From NCBI GenBank assembly GCA_016292705.1, contig JAEDHZ010000118.1, positions 1 to 5,518 of the forward strand: a stretch of 5,518 nt of DNA, read 5' to 3'. Made by a program: the position numbers and the translations under genes. Shown here in pieces: positions 1-5,275 of the stretch (position 1 is the first letter of the stretch; every line of letters starts with the position of its first letter). This DNA is from Clostridiaceae bacterium (GTDB lineage: Bacteria > Bacillota > Clostridia > Oscillospirales > Acutalibacteraceae). The notes beneath the pieces were generated by a model. The model had not been told where the DNA came from and searched no databases. It worked only from the letters and a program-made list of their open reading frames with translations.

Positions 1-865
1 TACCTGAGTTATAACCTACAAGACCGCCGACACTCTGGAAACCATAAACGATTGCATCAGTTACAACTTCACACTTTGAAACCGTACCCTGGTTGTTACC
101 GACCAGACCGCCGATACAGTAATATCTGTATTTGCTATTGTTGATTAAAAGCTTCGCACCGGCTTCATAAATACTATTAATTTTAGCCTCGTTGTTCTTT
201 GTATTTGAATTGATTCGGATATCATCAGCCGTACATTCCTTAATTTCACCGAGGTTTGAACCGGCAATACCGCCGACCATGATGTTGCCGGCAATGTAGC
301 AAGATTTAACCGTACAATTCTTAATAATGCCACCTGTTCCATTCTGACCTGTGATAAGACCGGATCTGGTATAATCATAATTTGTTGAATATACCTTTGT
401 AACAACCTCGCAGTTCTGAACGGTTACATTCTCGATAGTGCCCCTATTAACACCGGCAACAACGCCAACACCGTCTTTTGCATAGATATAGGCACCGTCA
501 ATCGTAAGATTGGAGATTGTACCAAAGTTCTTTGCAAAAAGACCGTTGTAGGATGCGGAAGAACCGTAATTCTGTGTCAGACCGCTGATGGTGTGACCGT
601 TACCGTCAAACACGCCATAGAACGAATCGTCGTTTCCGTCGCCGTCCATATCGCTCCAACCGATGGGTTCAAAGTCACCCAGGGTGATGTCATTTGCAAG
701 ATAGTACTTGCCGTAATAATCGTTTTCAATATCCTTGAGCTGTTCAGCATTTGTAATAGCAGTCCAGGTTGAATCAAAGTCAGCTGCACTGATGTTGAAA
801 ACAAATGCCGACAGAACCATGACAACTGAAAGAACGATTGCAAGAGATTTTTTTGCCGTTTTCAT
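1..865 (-). CDS. Secreted GLUG-repeat protein, N-terminal 288 residues (3' end outside window)
   Basis: The reading frame is open from the ATG at 865-863 to the left edge, so the C-terminus and any anchor or dockerin are not visible. Residues 1-28 form a signal peptide: KTAKK, a hydrophobic core at about 8-25, and a probable cleavage site SAA|D after residue 28. Residues 33-122 match the usual entry module of these proteins: W-x-x-I-x-N-A-E-Q-L, YYLANDITL (54-62), F-x-P-I-G (65-69), GVFDGNGHTISGL (84-96), GLF (108-110) and GTISNLTI (115-122). Repeats of the form GG(L/I)(V/A)G-x-N-x-G-x-(I/V)-x-x-C follow, with their core glycines near residues 134, 169, 199, 253 and 281; the last is cut. Such repeats are expected to stack as beta structure in exported surface proteins; the ligand is unknown. 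A DxDGDGxDD stretch (72-80) resembles a calcium loop. The start is fixed by GGAGGAC 8 nt upstream. The family call is firm, the role is not. Confidence 0.85.
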   Translation of the reverse strand, partial: MKTAKKSLAIVLSVVMVLSAFVFNISAADFDSTWTAITNAEQLKDIENDYYGKYYLANDITLGDFEPIGWSDMDGDGNDDSFYGVFDGNGHTISGLTQNYGSSASYNGLFAKNFGTISNLTIDGAYIYAKDGVGVVAGVNRGTIENVTVQNCEVVTKVYSTNYDYTRSGLITGQNGTGGIIKNCTVKSCYIAGNIMVGGIAGSNLGEIKECTADDIRINSNTKNNEAKINSIYEAGAKLLINNSKYRYYCIGGLVGNNQGTVSKCEVVTDAIVYGFQSVGGLVGYNSG

Positions 866-1060
866 TGTTTTTTGTCCTCCATTTATAAATAGTTTCGAAA
901 GTAATGAAAGCCTGACGGGACAGATTCGCTGAAAATCCTTCTTGAAATATTACAAAGCCGTGTGCATCATAGACAAGTATTCTTCACAGATTTTGTGCAT
1001 ATCAACAAGAGCGGAATAACAGACAAATCCGTCATGTGACAGTTAATCATTACTGACTGT
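866..1060 (-). promoter_or_regulatory. Long 5' leader of the GLUG-protein gene, no recognised riboswitch
   Basis: If transcription starts about 7 nt after the -10 box, the untranslated leader is about 195 nt, long for a single secreted protein. I compared it by eye with common classes (cobalamin, c-di-GMP I and II, TPP, SAM) and recognised no conserved core. It contains a 7-mer direct repeat TGTGCAT (961-967 and 994-1000 on the plus strand) and a near-palindrome GTCATGTGAC (1031-1040). No strong long stem was found. It may simply be an unstructured leader. Confidence 0.35.
874..880 (-). promoter_or_regulatory. Ribosome binding site of the GLUG-protein gene
   Basis: The minus strand reads GGAGGAC, 8 nt before the ATG at 865. 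This supports that start codon. An earlier in-frame start is not needed, because the signal peptide begins directly here. Confidence 0.8.
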
Positions 1061-1061
1061 T
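1038..1061. repeat. Composite inverted motif, copy 1, at the GLUG transcription start
   Basis: On the minus strand this 24-bp element reads AACAGTCA, 9 nt, AACTGTC. Its inner ACAGT and ACTGT halves are complementary, so it is an imperfect palindrome in DNA and could form a short hairpin at the 5' end of the RNA. It spans the predicted start of transcription. A second copy in opposite orientation lies at 1110-1135, upstream of the -35 box. The most economical reading is an operator pair, but this is inference. Confidence 0.45.
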
Positions 1062-1066
1062 CATTA

Positions 1067-1095
1067 ATTGTATAACCATCTTCATAGTTTGTCAA
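1067..1095 (-). promoter_or_regulatory. Sigma-A type promoter of the GLUG-protein gene
   Basis: On the minus strand TTGACA (1095-1090) is a perfect -35 box. It is followed by exactly 17 nt and TACAAT (1072-1067), a 5/6 match to the -10 box. Transcription should start near 1060 and run leftward into the GLUG gene. This is one of the two best promoters in the window. Confidence 0.75.
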
Positions 1096-1109
1096 TATCT
1101 ATTGGAGAA

Positions 1110-1135
1110 AACAGTCAAATTGAACAAAAACTGTC
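1110..1135. repeat. Composite inverted motif, copy 2, upstream of the GLUG promoter
   Basis: On the plus strand this 26-bp element reads AACAGTCA, 11 nt, AACTGTC: the same flanks as copy 1 (1038-1061) in the opposite orientation with a spacer 2 nt longer. It sits just upstream of the -35 box. The two copy centres are about 73 bp apart, close to seven helical turns, so bound proteins could face the same side of the DNA. Confidence 0.45.
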
Positions 1136-1220
1136 GGATTTTGAAAACTCTTTTTGAATTATTTAAGCCGGACAAAGCTTTTTATACACGATAATTCACA
1201 TTAAATACACGGATATAAAA

Positions 1221-1838
1221 TCAGTGTTCATTTCGTGGCTTTTTTAAATTGTACTCAATCTCCGGCTCGCCGAGGACAAGCAGGCGTTTAATCATTACAT
1301 AGGTGAGCGAAACAAAGCTTTCGACGGGTGCCGGGTTTTCTGAAAGCATCCATTCACGCATCATTCCGTAGAAACCGGTGGAAATGAACATATAGAAAAG
1401 ATCATAGGCTGAACGATCTTCTGAGTTATGGTAAAGCTTATAGTATTCAAAATTGAAGTCGCTGAAAATCTTGCTCAACCGGGGAACAATTGTTGAGGGA
1501 AAGGACGGGTCAAGCAACATCAGCGCCGTGTTTTTGCGCTCGTCAAACAAAAGAACCATGCTCTTGATTGAGGCAAGAACATTTTTCGGAAAGCCCATCT
1601 CCCTGAAATCATCAAGATAACCGCAGACTTCTGAAACAATTTCGTCTTCAATCTGCTCAACAAGGTCGTAGATGTCTTTATAATGGAAATAAAACGCATT
1701 GCGTGAAAGCTCCGCCTTTTCGCAAAGGGCTTTCACGCTGATTTTGTTGAGGGGATATTCCCGGGTAAGTTGAGCAAGGCTTTCCTCAAAGCATTTTTTT
1801 GTCTTTTTGACACAGCTGTATCTTTTTTGTTCTGACAT
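1221..1838 (-). CDS. TetR/AcrR-family transcriptional repressor
   Basis: This is a 205-residue DNA-binding regulator, about the normal TetR length. The N-terminal domain (about 11-60) carries the TetR helix-turn-helix: ISVKALCEKAELSRNAFYFHYKD at 33-55 is typical, with the family's Y-x-F/H-Y ending. The rest is the helical ligand-binding and dimer domain. The segment around 151-171 (F-I-x-x-G-x-x-x-x-x-x-E-W) resembles the C-terminal domain seen in DhaS-like Firmicute TetR proteins; that comparison is from memory. An ATG at 1853 is in frame, but AGGTGG (1845-1850) lies between it and the ATG at 1838-1836, 7 nt before the latter, so 1838 is the likely start. The gene is divergent from the acyl-CoA ligase gene across 192 bp with overlapping promoters, so that gene is the obvious target, along with itself. 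No clear terminator follows the TGA stop. Confidence 0.9.
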   Translation of the reverse strand: MSEQKRYSCVKKTKKCFEESLAQLTREYPLNKISVKALCEKAELSRNAFYFHYKDIYDLVEQIEDEIVSEVCGYLDDFREMGFPKNVLASIKSMVLLFDERKNTALMLLDPSFPSTIVPRLSKIFSDFNFEYYKLYHNSEDRSAYDLFYMFISTGFYGMMREWMLSENPAPVESFVSLTYVMIKRLLVLGEPEIEYNLKKPRNEH

Positions 1839-1844
1839 AGTTTT

Positions 1845-1850
1845 CCACCT
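1845..1850 (-). promoter_or_regulatory. Ribosome binding site that decides the TetR start
   Basis: The minus strand reads AGGTGG, 6-7 nt before the ATG at 1838. It lies inside the five-codon extension that begins at 1853. No comparable site precedes the 1853 ATG, which favours the shorter protein. Confidence 0.65.
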
Positions 1851-1917
1851 CATAAAAAAAAGAAGAAATTTGTTACATCTCTCATCTTTGTGTCATAATT
1901 GTTCCACCGAATATAAA

Positions 1918-1947
1918 ATTGTAAATTGACTGAAATAATGAGAGCAA
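1918..1947 (-). promoter_or_regulatory. Candidate TetR promoter P2
   Basis: On the minus strand TTGCTC (1947-1942) is followed by 18 nt and TACAAT (1923-1918). The -10 box is good (5/6) and the -35 box is weak (3/6). Transcription would start near 1911, about 70 nt before the TetR ATG. It overlaps the ligase promoter head-on. It is an alternative to P1 at 1974-2002. Confidence 0.35.
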
Positions 1948-1954
1948 TTATAAT
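1926..1954 (+). promoter_or_regulatory. Sigma-A type promoter of the acyl-CoA ligase gene
   Basis: TTGACT (1926-1931) is a 5/6 match to the -35 box and is followed by exactly 17 nt and a perfect TATAAT (1949-1954). Transcription should begin near 1961, giving a leader of about 70 nt that contains the palindrome at 1994-2008. Such a strong promoter next to a TetR gene fits a gene that is normally held repressed. Confidence 0.75.
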
Positions 1955-1973
1955 TGATTTAGTTTGTGAGTAC

Positions 1974-2002
1974 AATTTATCACATTTGTTACATATTGTC
2001 AA
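1974..2002 (-). promoter_or_regulatory. Candidate TetR promoter P1
   Basis: On the minus strand a perfect TTGACA (2002-1997) is followed by 17 nt and TAAATT (1979-1974), a 4/6 match. Its -35 box lies inside the palindrome at 1994-2008, so a protein bound there would block it. This would give classic TetR autoregulation. Confidence 0.4.
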
Positions 2003-2008
2003 ACAATA
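1994..2008. promoter_or_regulatory. 15-bp palindrome, candidate TetR operator
   Basis: TATTGT, CAA, ACAATA has perfect 6-bp arms around a 3-nt centre. It overlaps the -35 box of TetR promoter P1 and lies about 35 nt downstream of the ligase start of transcription. Protein bound here could therefore stop both genes. TetR proteins bind palindromes of about this size in divergent intergenic regions, so the placement fits. Assigning it to this TetR is inference. Confidence 0.5.
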
Positions 2009-2017
2009 ATTTGAGTT

Positions 2018-2023
2018 AAGGAG
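2018..2023 (+). promoter_or_regulatory. Ribosome binding site of the acyl-CoA ligase gene
   Basis: AAGGAG lies 7 nt before the ATG at 2031 and fixes the start of the ligase. Confidence 0.85.
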
Positions 2024-2030
2024 ATTTATT

Positions 2031-3737
2031 ATGGCAACCCACACCAATTATTCCGAATCTGCAAACAGTTATCTGCGCAAGCCGGAGAATGAGTCCTGTT
2101 ATGAATACCTTCATATGTGCTACAACAATTTTTCAAAGGAGCTGGGAGAATACACAGCTTTTGTTACTCCGATTGCAGATCAGCTTGCTTTCACCCCGAT
2201 GACCAAGTTCCTTGCTGACATTGAAAAGCTTTCTGCTTTCTTTGCAAACAAGGGACTCAAAAAAGGCGATGTTGTTGCCGTTTTCCTCCCGACCTGCGGC
2301 CATGCTCTGACGGTTTTCTATGCCCTCAACAAGCTCGGCGTTATTGCAAACTTTGTTCATCCTCTTCTTCCGCCTGACGCACTCAAGGCGATTCTTGACC
2401 ACACAAAGTCAAAAATGCTTGTTGTTCTTGATGTTATGTGCGCTCCGTTTGCCGGCGTAATGGCAACTCTGCCCACCATCGTCTGCTCACTGTCCGACTA
2501 CTGCGACGGTGTTGCGCTTCAGTATGCTCTTTATAACGAAAAGCAGAATGCTCATGTTCCTGAGCTTGAAACAATCATCCGTTTCAAGGATGCCCTCAAC
2601 AACGATTATCCCGTTCCGGAGGTCATTAGAAATTCCGGAAAAGATGCCGCAGTTTATATGCACGGCGGCGGAACAACCGGAAAGAGCAAAACCATCATCC
2701 TTTCTTCATTTGCTTTCAACAATGTTACATACAAGTATTACCTTGTTGACCAGGAACGCCCGGTTCACAAATACAAGGAAGATTATGCGCTTTGCACCCT
2801 TCCCTGCTTCCATGCTTACGGTCTTGGCGGAGCTATGATCTACACCGTTTGCAACGCATATCAGCCCGTTCTCATCACAAAGTTCGATCCGCTTCAGGCC
2901 AATGAGATAATCAGAAAGATTAAAGTTACGGAAATTCTCGGTGTTCCGAAGATGTATGAGAACCTTGCAAGTCAGCCGAACTTTGAAAACGAAGGACTCA
3001 AAAATCTTGTTTTCACCTTTGCCGGCGGAGACCTTGTAAGTCTTGAATTTGTTGAAAGATTCAACTCAATCCTCAAAAAGCACGGCGCCTCCGCTCAGCT
3101 CGGAAGGGGCTACGGACTCACTGAAATGTGCGCTGCCGTCACATCGAACAATCCCGGCAGATACAAAGAAACCACCTGCGGCACTCCGCTTCCCGGAATT
3201 GAAATCGAAATCTGGGACGATGACTGCAACAAGCTTCCGCAGGGAACTGTCGGTGAAATTGTTGTTTCCGGCAACACTATGATGAACCGTTATCTTCCCG
3301 ATGAAGATGTTACCGAAACCGGTATCTATACCGACGAAAACGGCAAAAACTGGGTCCGCACCGGCGACATGGGATTCCTTGACGAGGACGGACATCTCGT
3401 CTTCTCCGGCCGCAAAAAGAGAATCATCATCATTGCAGGCTACAACATCTATCCTGCAACAATTGAGGAATTGATTTCCCGCCTTGATTACATCAAAGAG
3501 GTTTGCGCCGTTCAGGGCTATGACGACCAAACCGGAAAGCCGCTTGTCAAACTTTGCGTTTCCCTCACCGATCCGGAAGCTGACAAGGATGAGGTTATTG
3601 AAAAGCTCAAAAAGTTCTGCAAGGACAACATTGAGGGCTATGCCTGCCCGAGAAAGTTTGCAATCCTTGACCTCCTTCCGAGAACAAAGATGGAGAAGAT
3701 TGACTTCCTCAAGCTTTGCGACAAGGTTCCCCAGTAA
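2031..3737 (+). CDS. AMP-dependent acyl-CoA synthetase/ligase (class I adenylate-forming enzyme)
   Basis: This 568-residue cytosolic enzyme should activate a carboxylic acid with ATP to an acyl-AMP and then, most likely, pass it to CoA. It has the full two-domain layout of the ANL superfamily: a large AMP-binding domain (about 45-460) and a small mobile C-terminal domain (about 461-560). Visible motifs are the phosphate loop MHGGGTTGKSK (210-220), LPCFHAYG in the acyl-pocket region, YGLTEM (361-366), WVRTGD (441-446) with the ribose-binding Asp446, the hinge region GRKKR (460-464), and PRTKMEKID near the end with the probable catalytic Lys556. The phosphate loop and hinge deviate from consensus (see findings). 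The substrate cannot be assigned: medium- or long-chain fatty, aromatic and bile acids are all possible for the family. It is transcribed alone, divergent from a TetR gene that probably represses it, and ends at a strong terminator. Confidence 0.92.
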   Translation: MATHTNYSESANSYLRKPENESCYEYLHMCYNNFSKELGEYTAFVTPIADQLAFTPMTKFLADIEKLSAFFANKGLKKGDVVAVFLPTCGHALTVFYALNKLGVIANFVHPLLPPDALKAILDHTKSKMLVVLDVMCAPFAGVMATLPTIVCSLSDYCDGVALQYALYNEKQNAHVPELETIIRFKDALNNDYPVPEVIRNSGKDAAVYMHGGGTTGKSKTIILSSFAFNNVTYKYYLVDQERPVHKYKEDYALCTLPCFHAYGLGGAMIYTVCNAYQPVLITKFDPLQANEIIRKIKVTEILGVPKMYENLASQPNFENEGLKNLVFTFAGGDLVSLEFVERFNSILKKHGASAQLGRGYGLTEMCAAVTSNNPGRYKETTCGTPLPGIEIEIWDDDCNKLPQGTVGEIVVSGNTMMNRYLPDEDVTETGIYTDENGKNWVRTGDMGFLDEDGHLVFSGRKKRIIIIAGYNIYPATIEELISRLDYIKEVCAVQGYDDQTGKPLVKLCVSLTDPEADKDEVIEKLKKFCKDNIEGYACPRKFAILDLLPRTKMEKIDFLKLCDKVPQ

Positions 3738-3751
3738 CATTTATACTTTTT

Positions 3752-3784
3752 CCGGCACCGATTATTTTTCGGTGCCGGTTTTTT
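3752..3784 (+). terminator. Rho-independent terminator of the acyl-CoA ligase gene
   Basis: A perfect 10-bp GC-rich stem, CCGGCACCGA (3752-3761) with TCGGTGCCGG (3769-3778), encloses a 7-nt loop and is followed at once by six T (3779-3784). It starts 14 nt after the ligase stop codon. The opposite strand has no T-tract directly after the stem, so it should act on the plus strand. Confidence 0.95.
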
Positions 3785-3814
3785 GCTTTCAAAAATGTGC
3801 CATTCTCACTCAAT

Positions 3815-3844
3815 GAACGGACAAAACAGGCGTCCTGCCCGTTC
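3815..3844. repeat. Imperfect hairpin in the convergent intergenic region
   Basis: GAACGG (3815-3820) pairs with CCGTTC (3839-3844), and CAGG/CCTG (3827-3830, 3834-3837) forms an inner stem over CGT. An asymmetric bulge separates the two. No T-tract follows on either strand, so it is not a standard terminator. It may help end transcription arriving from the lipoprotein gene on the minus strand. Confidence 0.4.
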
Positions 3845-3866
3845 TGATTCAGATTGCAGATAATAT

Positions 3867-3903
3867 TTACGGGCTGTTCCGATTCAATCAGAACAGCCCG
3901 TAA
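3867..3903 (-). terminator. Probable terminator hairpin after the lipoprotein operon
   Basis: A perfect 13-bp stem, TTACGGGCTGTTC (3867-3879) with GAACAGCCCGTAA (3891-3903), encloses an 11-nt loop. It begins 2 nt past the lipoprotein stop codon (3906-3908), which is where an operon terminator is expected. On the minus strand the stem is followed only by AATATTAT, so the T-tract is poor. It may be a weak terminator or an RNA 3'-end stabiliser. Confidence 0.65.
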
Positions 3904-3905
3904 GC

Positions 3906-4436
3906 TTACACGGCAAAGTGCTCAACATCAATGAATGTATACATCTTTCCGTCCTCGTCATACTGCGAGATTTTTCCGACCATTGAAATTGCGGCGAATG
4001 CCTCAATGTTGTCCGGAACATCATCGCCGTAAAACTCAATGCCCCATGCGGCGCAGCATCCCGTGTCATCATAGCCGAAAGCAAAATTATAAAACGGCTT
4101 GTCTGCGGAATTCGATTCCTGCTTCTGATAGGTTGCGGTAAGACGAATCGTTTGTCCGAGATACTTCTCAGGATCCTGCGAAATTGACTGCATCTGGGCT
4201 GTCAGCATATTTTTGTTGAGCCCGGTTGTGTCAATGTCAACGGGATACTTTTCAAGCTCCTTGAACTTTTCGCTTTTTGCCTGAGCAGCGTCAACATCCT
4301 CCGTAACAGCAACGGTTGAAAGGGTTGTGTCACCCGAAGCGGCATTTTGTGTGTCATTCGTACCTGAGTTTCCGGAACAGGCGCAAAGGCTGAGTAAAAG
4401 CAGAAGTGAAAGTGTTAAGGCAGTTATTCTTTTCAT
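3906..4436 (-). CDS. Small lipoprotein of unknown function coupled to a metal ABC permease
   Basis: This 176-residue protein starts with a lipoprotein signal (KR, then leucine-rich residues 7-17) and the lipobox L17-C-A-C20, so it should be lipid-anchored at Cys20 on the outer face of the membrane. A Ser/Thr/Ala/Asp-rich linker runs to about residue 55. The remaining 120 residues contain Y92-L-G-Q-T-I-R-L-T followed by alternating hydrophobic strands and a closing M-V-G-K-I-S, which recalls small OB-fold beta barrels; this fold is a guess. Notable residues are adjacent cysteines 117-118 and His173. It is not a ZnuA/TroA metal-binding protein, which is normally about 300 residues. Its ATG overlaps the permease stop as ATGA and AAAGGAGG lies 9 nt upstream, so translation is probably coupled. 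By context it may assist metal uptake or sense metal or redox state outside the cell. Confidence 0.82.
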   Translation of the reverse strand: MKRITALTLSLLLLLSLCACSGNSGTNDTQNAASGDTTLSTVAVTEDVDAAQAKSEKFKELEKYPVDIDTTGLNKNMLTAQMQSISQDPEKYLGQTIRLTATYQKQESNSADKPFYNFAFGYDDTGCCAAWGIEFYGDDVPDNIEAFAAISMVGKISQYDEDGKMYTFIDVEHFAV

Positions 4437-5275
4437 TTTTTGGTTCCTCCTTTAATAAAATCAATAATTATGCAGATTACAAATATCACAAGCTCACACG
4501 CAACAATCGTTGAGCCGACAGGGGTTGAATAGATGATTGAAACAAAGATTCCGAGTGCGGCGCAGAACACCGACATGACCGCCGCCGCAATCATTACCCC
4601 CTTGTAGCTCCTGAAAAGCCTCATGGCACACAAGGCAGGGAAGACGATCAGAGCAGAAATGAGCAATGCGCCGACAAGGTTAACTGAAAGGACGATGACA
4701 ACCGCCGTTGTAACAGCAAGAATAAGGTTATAAACCGAGGCTTTTGTTCCTGTTGCACGGGCAAAGCTTTCGTCAAAGGTAACAGCAAAAAGCTTGTTAT
4801 AAAACAATGCAAACACTGTGACAACCGCCACGGCAAGTATAACGCAGGTGATAACATCCGAAAGCTTGAGCGTCAGAATCGAAGTTGAACCGAAAAGTAT
4901 GCTGCAGACATCGCCGCTGAGATTTGTTGTTTTCTTTGAAAAAACATTGAGCAATAAATATCCAATTGCAAGAGATGAAACGGAAAGGACAGCAACGGCA
5001 CTGTCTCCCCGCAGCTTTGCCCTGTCTCCTCGCAGGAGAATAACGGAAGCAAGAATTGTAACCGGAAGCGAAACATACATCGGAGCAACAGAAAAAATCA
5101 TCGCAACCGTCATTGCGCCGAAAGTAACATGGGAAAGTCCGTCCCCGACCAATGAACAGCGCCTGAGAACCAGGCTCACACCGAGCAAGGCGGCGCAAAG
5201 AGCAATCAGAACACCCGCAATCAGTGCATAGCGCACAAAGTCATACTGAAGATATGAAACAATCTTTTCAAGCAT
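4433..5275 (-). CDS. Metal ABC transporter permease, ABC-3 family (ZnuB/MntB/TroC-like)
   Basis: This 280-residue inner membrane protein forms the channel of a divalent-metal importer, typically for zinc or manganese. About eight hydrophobic segments cover residues 14-37, 54-81, 92-112, 137-159, 181-222 (two), 226-250 and 255-274. Family signatures are present: GDGLSH (44-49), LFGS (127-130), FDESFARATG (167-176) and the conserved GALLISALIVFPA run (202-214). The length is normal for ABC-3 permeases. An ATG at 5353 would add 26 hydrophilic residues that overlap the ATPase gene. The ATG at 5275 has AAAGGAGG 9 nt upstream and gives a normal N-terminus, so I chose it. The gene overlaps the ATPase stop by 8 nt and the next ATG by 4 nt, as in a single translationally coupled operon. 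Which metal it carries cannot be read from the sequence. Confidence 0.92.
   Translation of the reverse strand: MLEKIVSYLQYDFVRYALIAGVLIALCAALLGVSLVLRRCSLVGDGLSHVTFGAMTVAMIFSVAPMYVSLPVTILASVILLRGDRAKLRGDSAVAVLSVSSLAIGYLLLNVFSKKTTNLSGDVCSILFGSTSILTLKLSDVITCVILAVAVVTVFALFYNKLFAVTFDESFARATGTKASVYNLILAVTTAVVIVLSVNLVGALLISALIVFPALCAMRLFRSYKGVMIAAAVMSVFCAALGIFVSIIYSTPVGSTIVACELVIFVICIIIDFIKGGTKK
4446..4453 (-). promoter_or_regulatory. Ribosome binding site of the lipoprotein gene
   Basis: The minus strand reads AAAGGAGG, 9 nt before the ATG at 4436. It lies inside the last codons of the permease gene. A strong site here suggests the lipoprotein is made in good amounts, beyond what coupling alone would give. 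Confidence 0.8.

Larger units (their letters stand above)
1868..1994. repeat. 11-bp direct repeat framing the divergent control region
   Basis: ATTTGTTACAT occurs exactly at 1868-1878 and again at 1984-1994, 116 bp apart start to start. One copy is in the TetR leader. The other lies beside the 15-bp palindrome on the ligase side. Together they bracket all the promoter candidates. The region is AT-rich, so chance identity is possible, but an exact 11-mer in 192 bp is notable. Confidence 0.45.

Noticed and set aside
577..843. Open frames of 86 and 88 codons on the minus strand within the GLUG gene (145-405 and 577-843)
   Set aside because: They are out of frame with the continuous GLUG-protein frame from 865 to the left edge, which has a signal peptide, ribosome site and repeats.
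1..865. Repeated codons such as GGCGGTCTT in the GLUG gene as a possible CRISPR or DNA repeat array
   Set aside because: The similarity follows from the protein repeats; spacing is irregular and the frame is open throughout, so it is coding repetition and not an array.
1184..1211. ATACACG direct repeat (1184-1190 and 1205-1211) after the TetR gene
   Set aside because: It is only 7 bp in AT-rich DNA, with no hairpin or promoter relation. It could easily be chance.
1850..2047. 65-codon minus-strand open frame across the TetR-ligase gap
   Set aside because: It covers the promoters and palindrome, has low-complexity AT-rich codons and would start inside the ligase gene. No ribosome site was seen.
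3066..3740. 224-codon open frame on the minus strand within the ligase gene
   Set aside because: It lies fully antisense to a gene with all ANL motifs, has no convincing ribosome site and shows no recognisable domain. It follows from the codon bias of the ligase.
3906..4436. Lipoprotein as the ZnuA/TroA-type substrate-binding protein of the importer
   Set aside because: It has 176 residues with none of the expected two-lobe length or histidine-rich metal site, so it cannot be the canonical binding protein.
4818..5231. 137-codon plus-strand open frame antisense to the permease
   Set aside because: The minus strand encodes a clear ABC-3 permease across the whole stretch, and the antisense product is Thr/Arg-rich with no domain.
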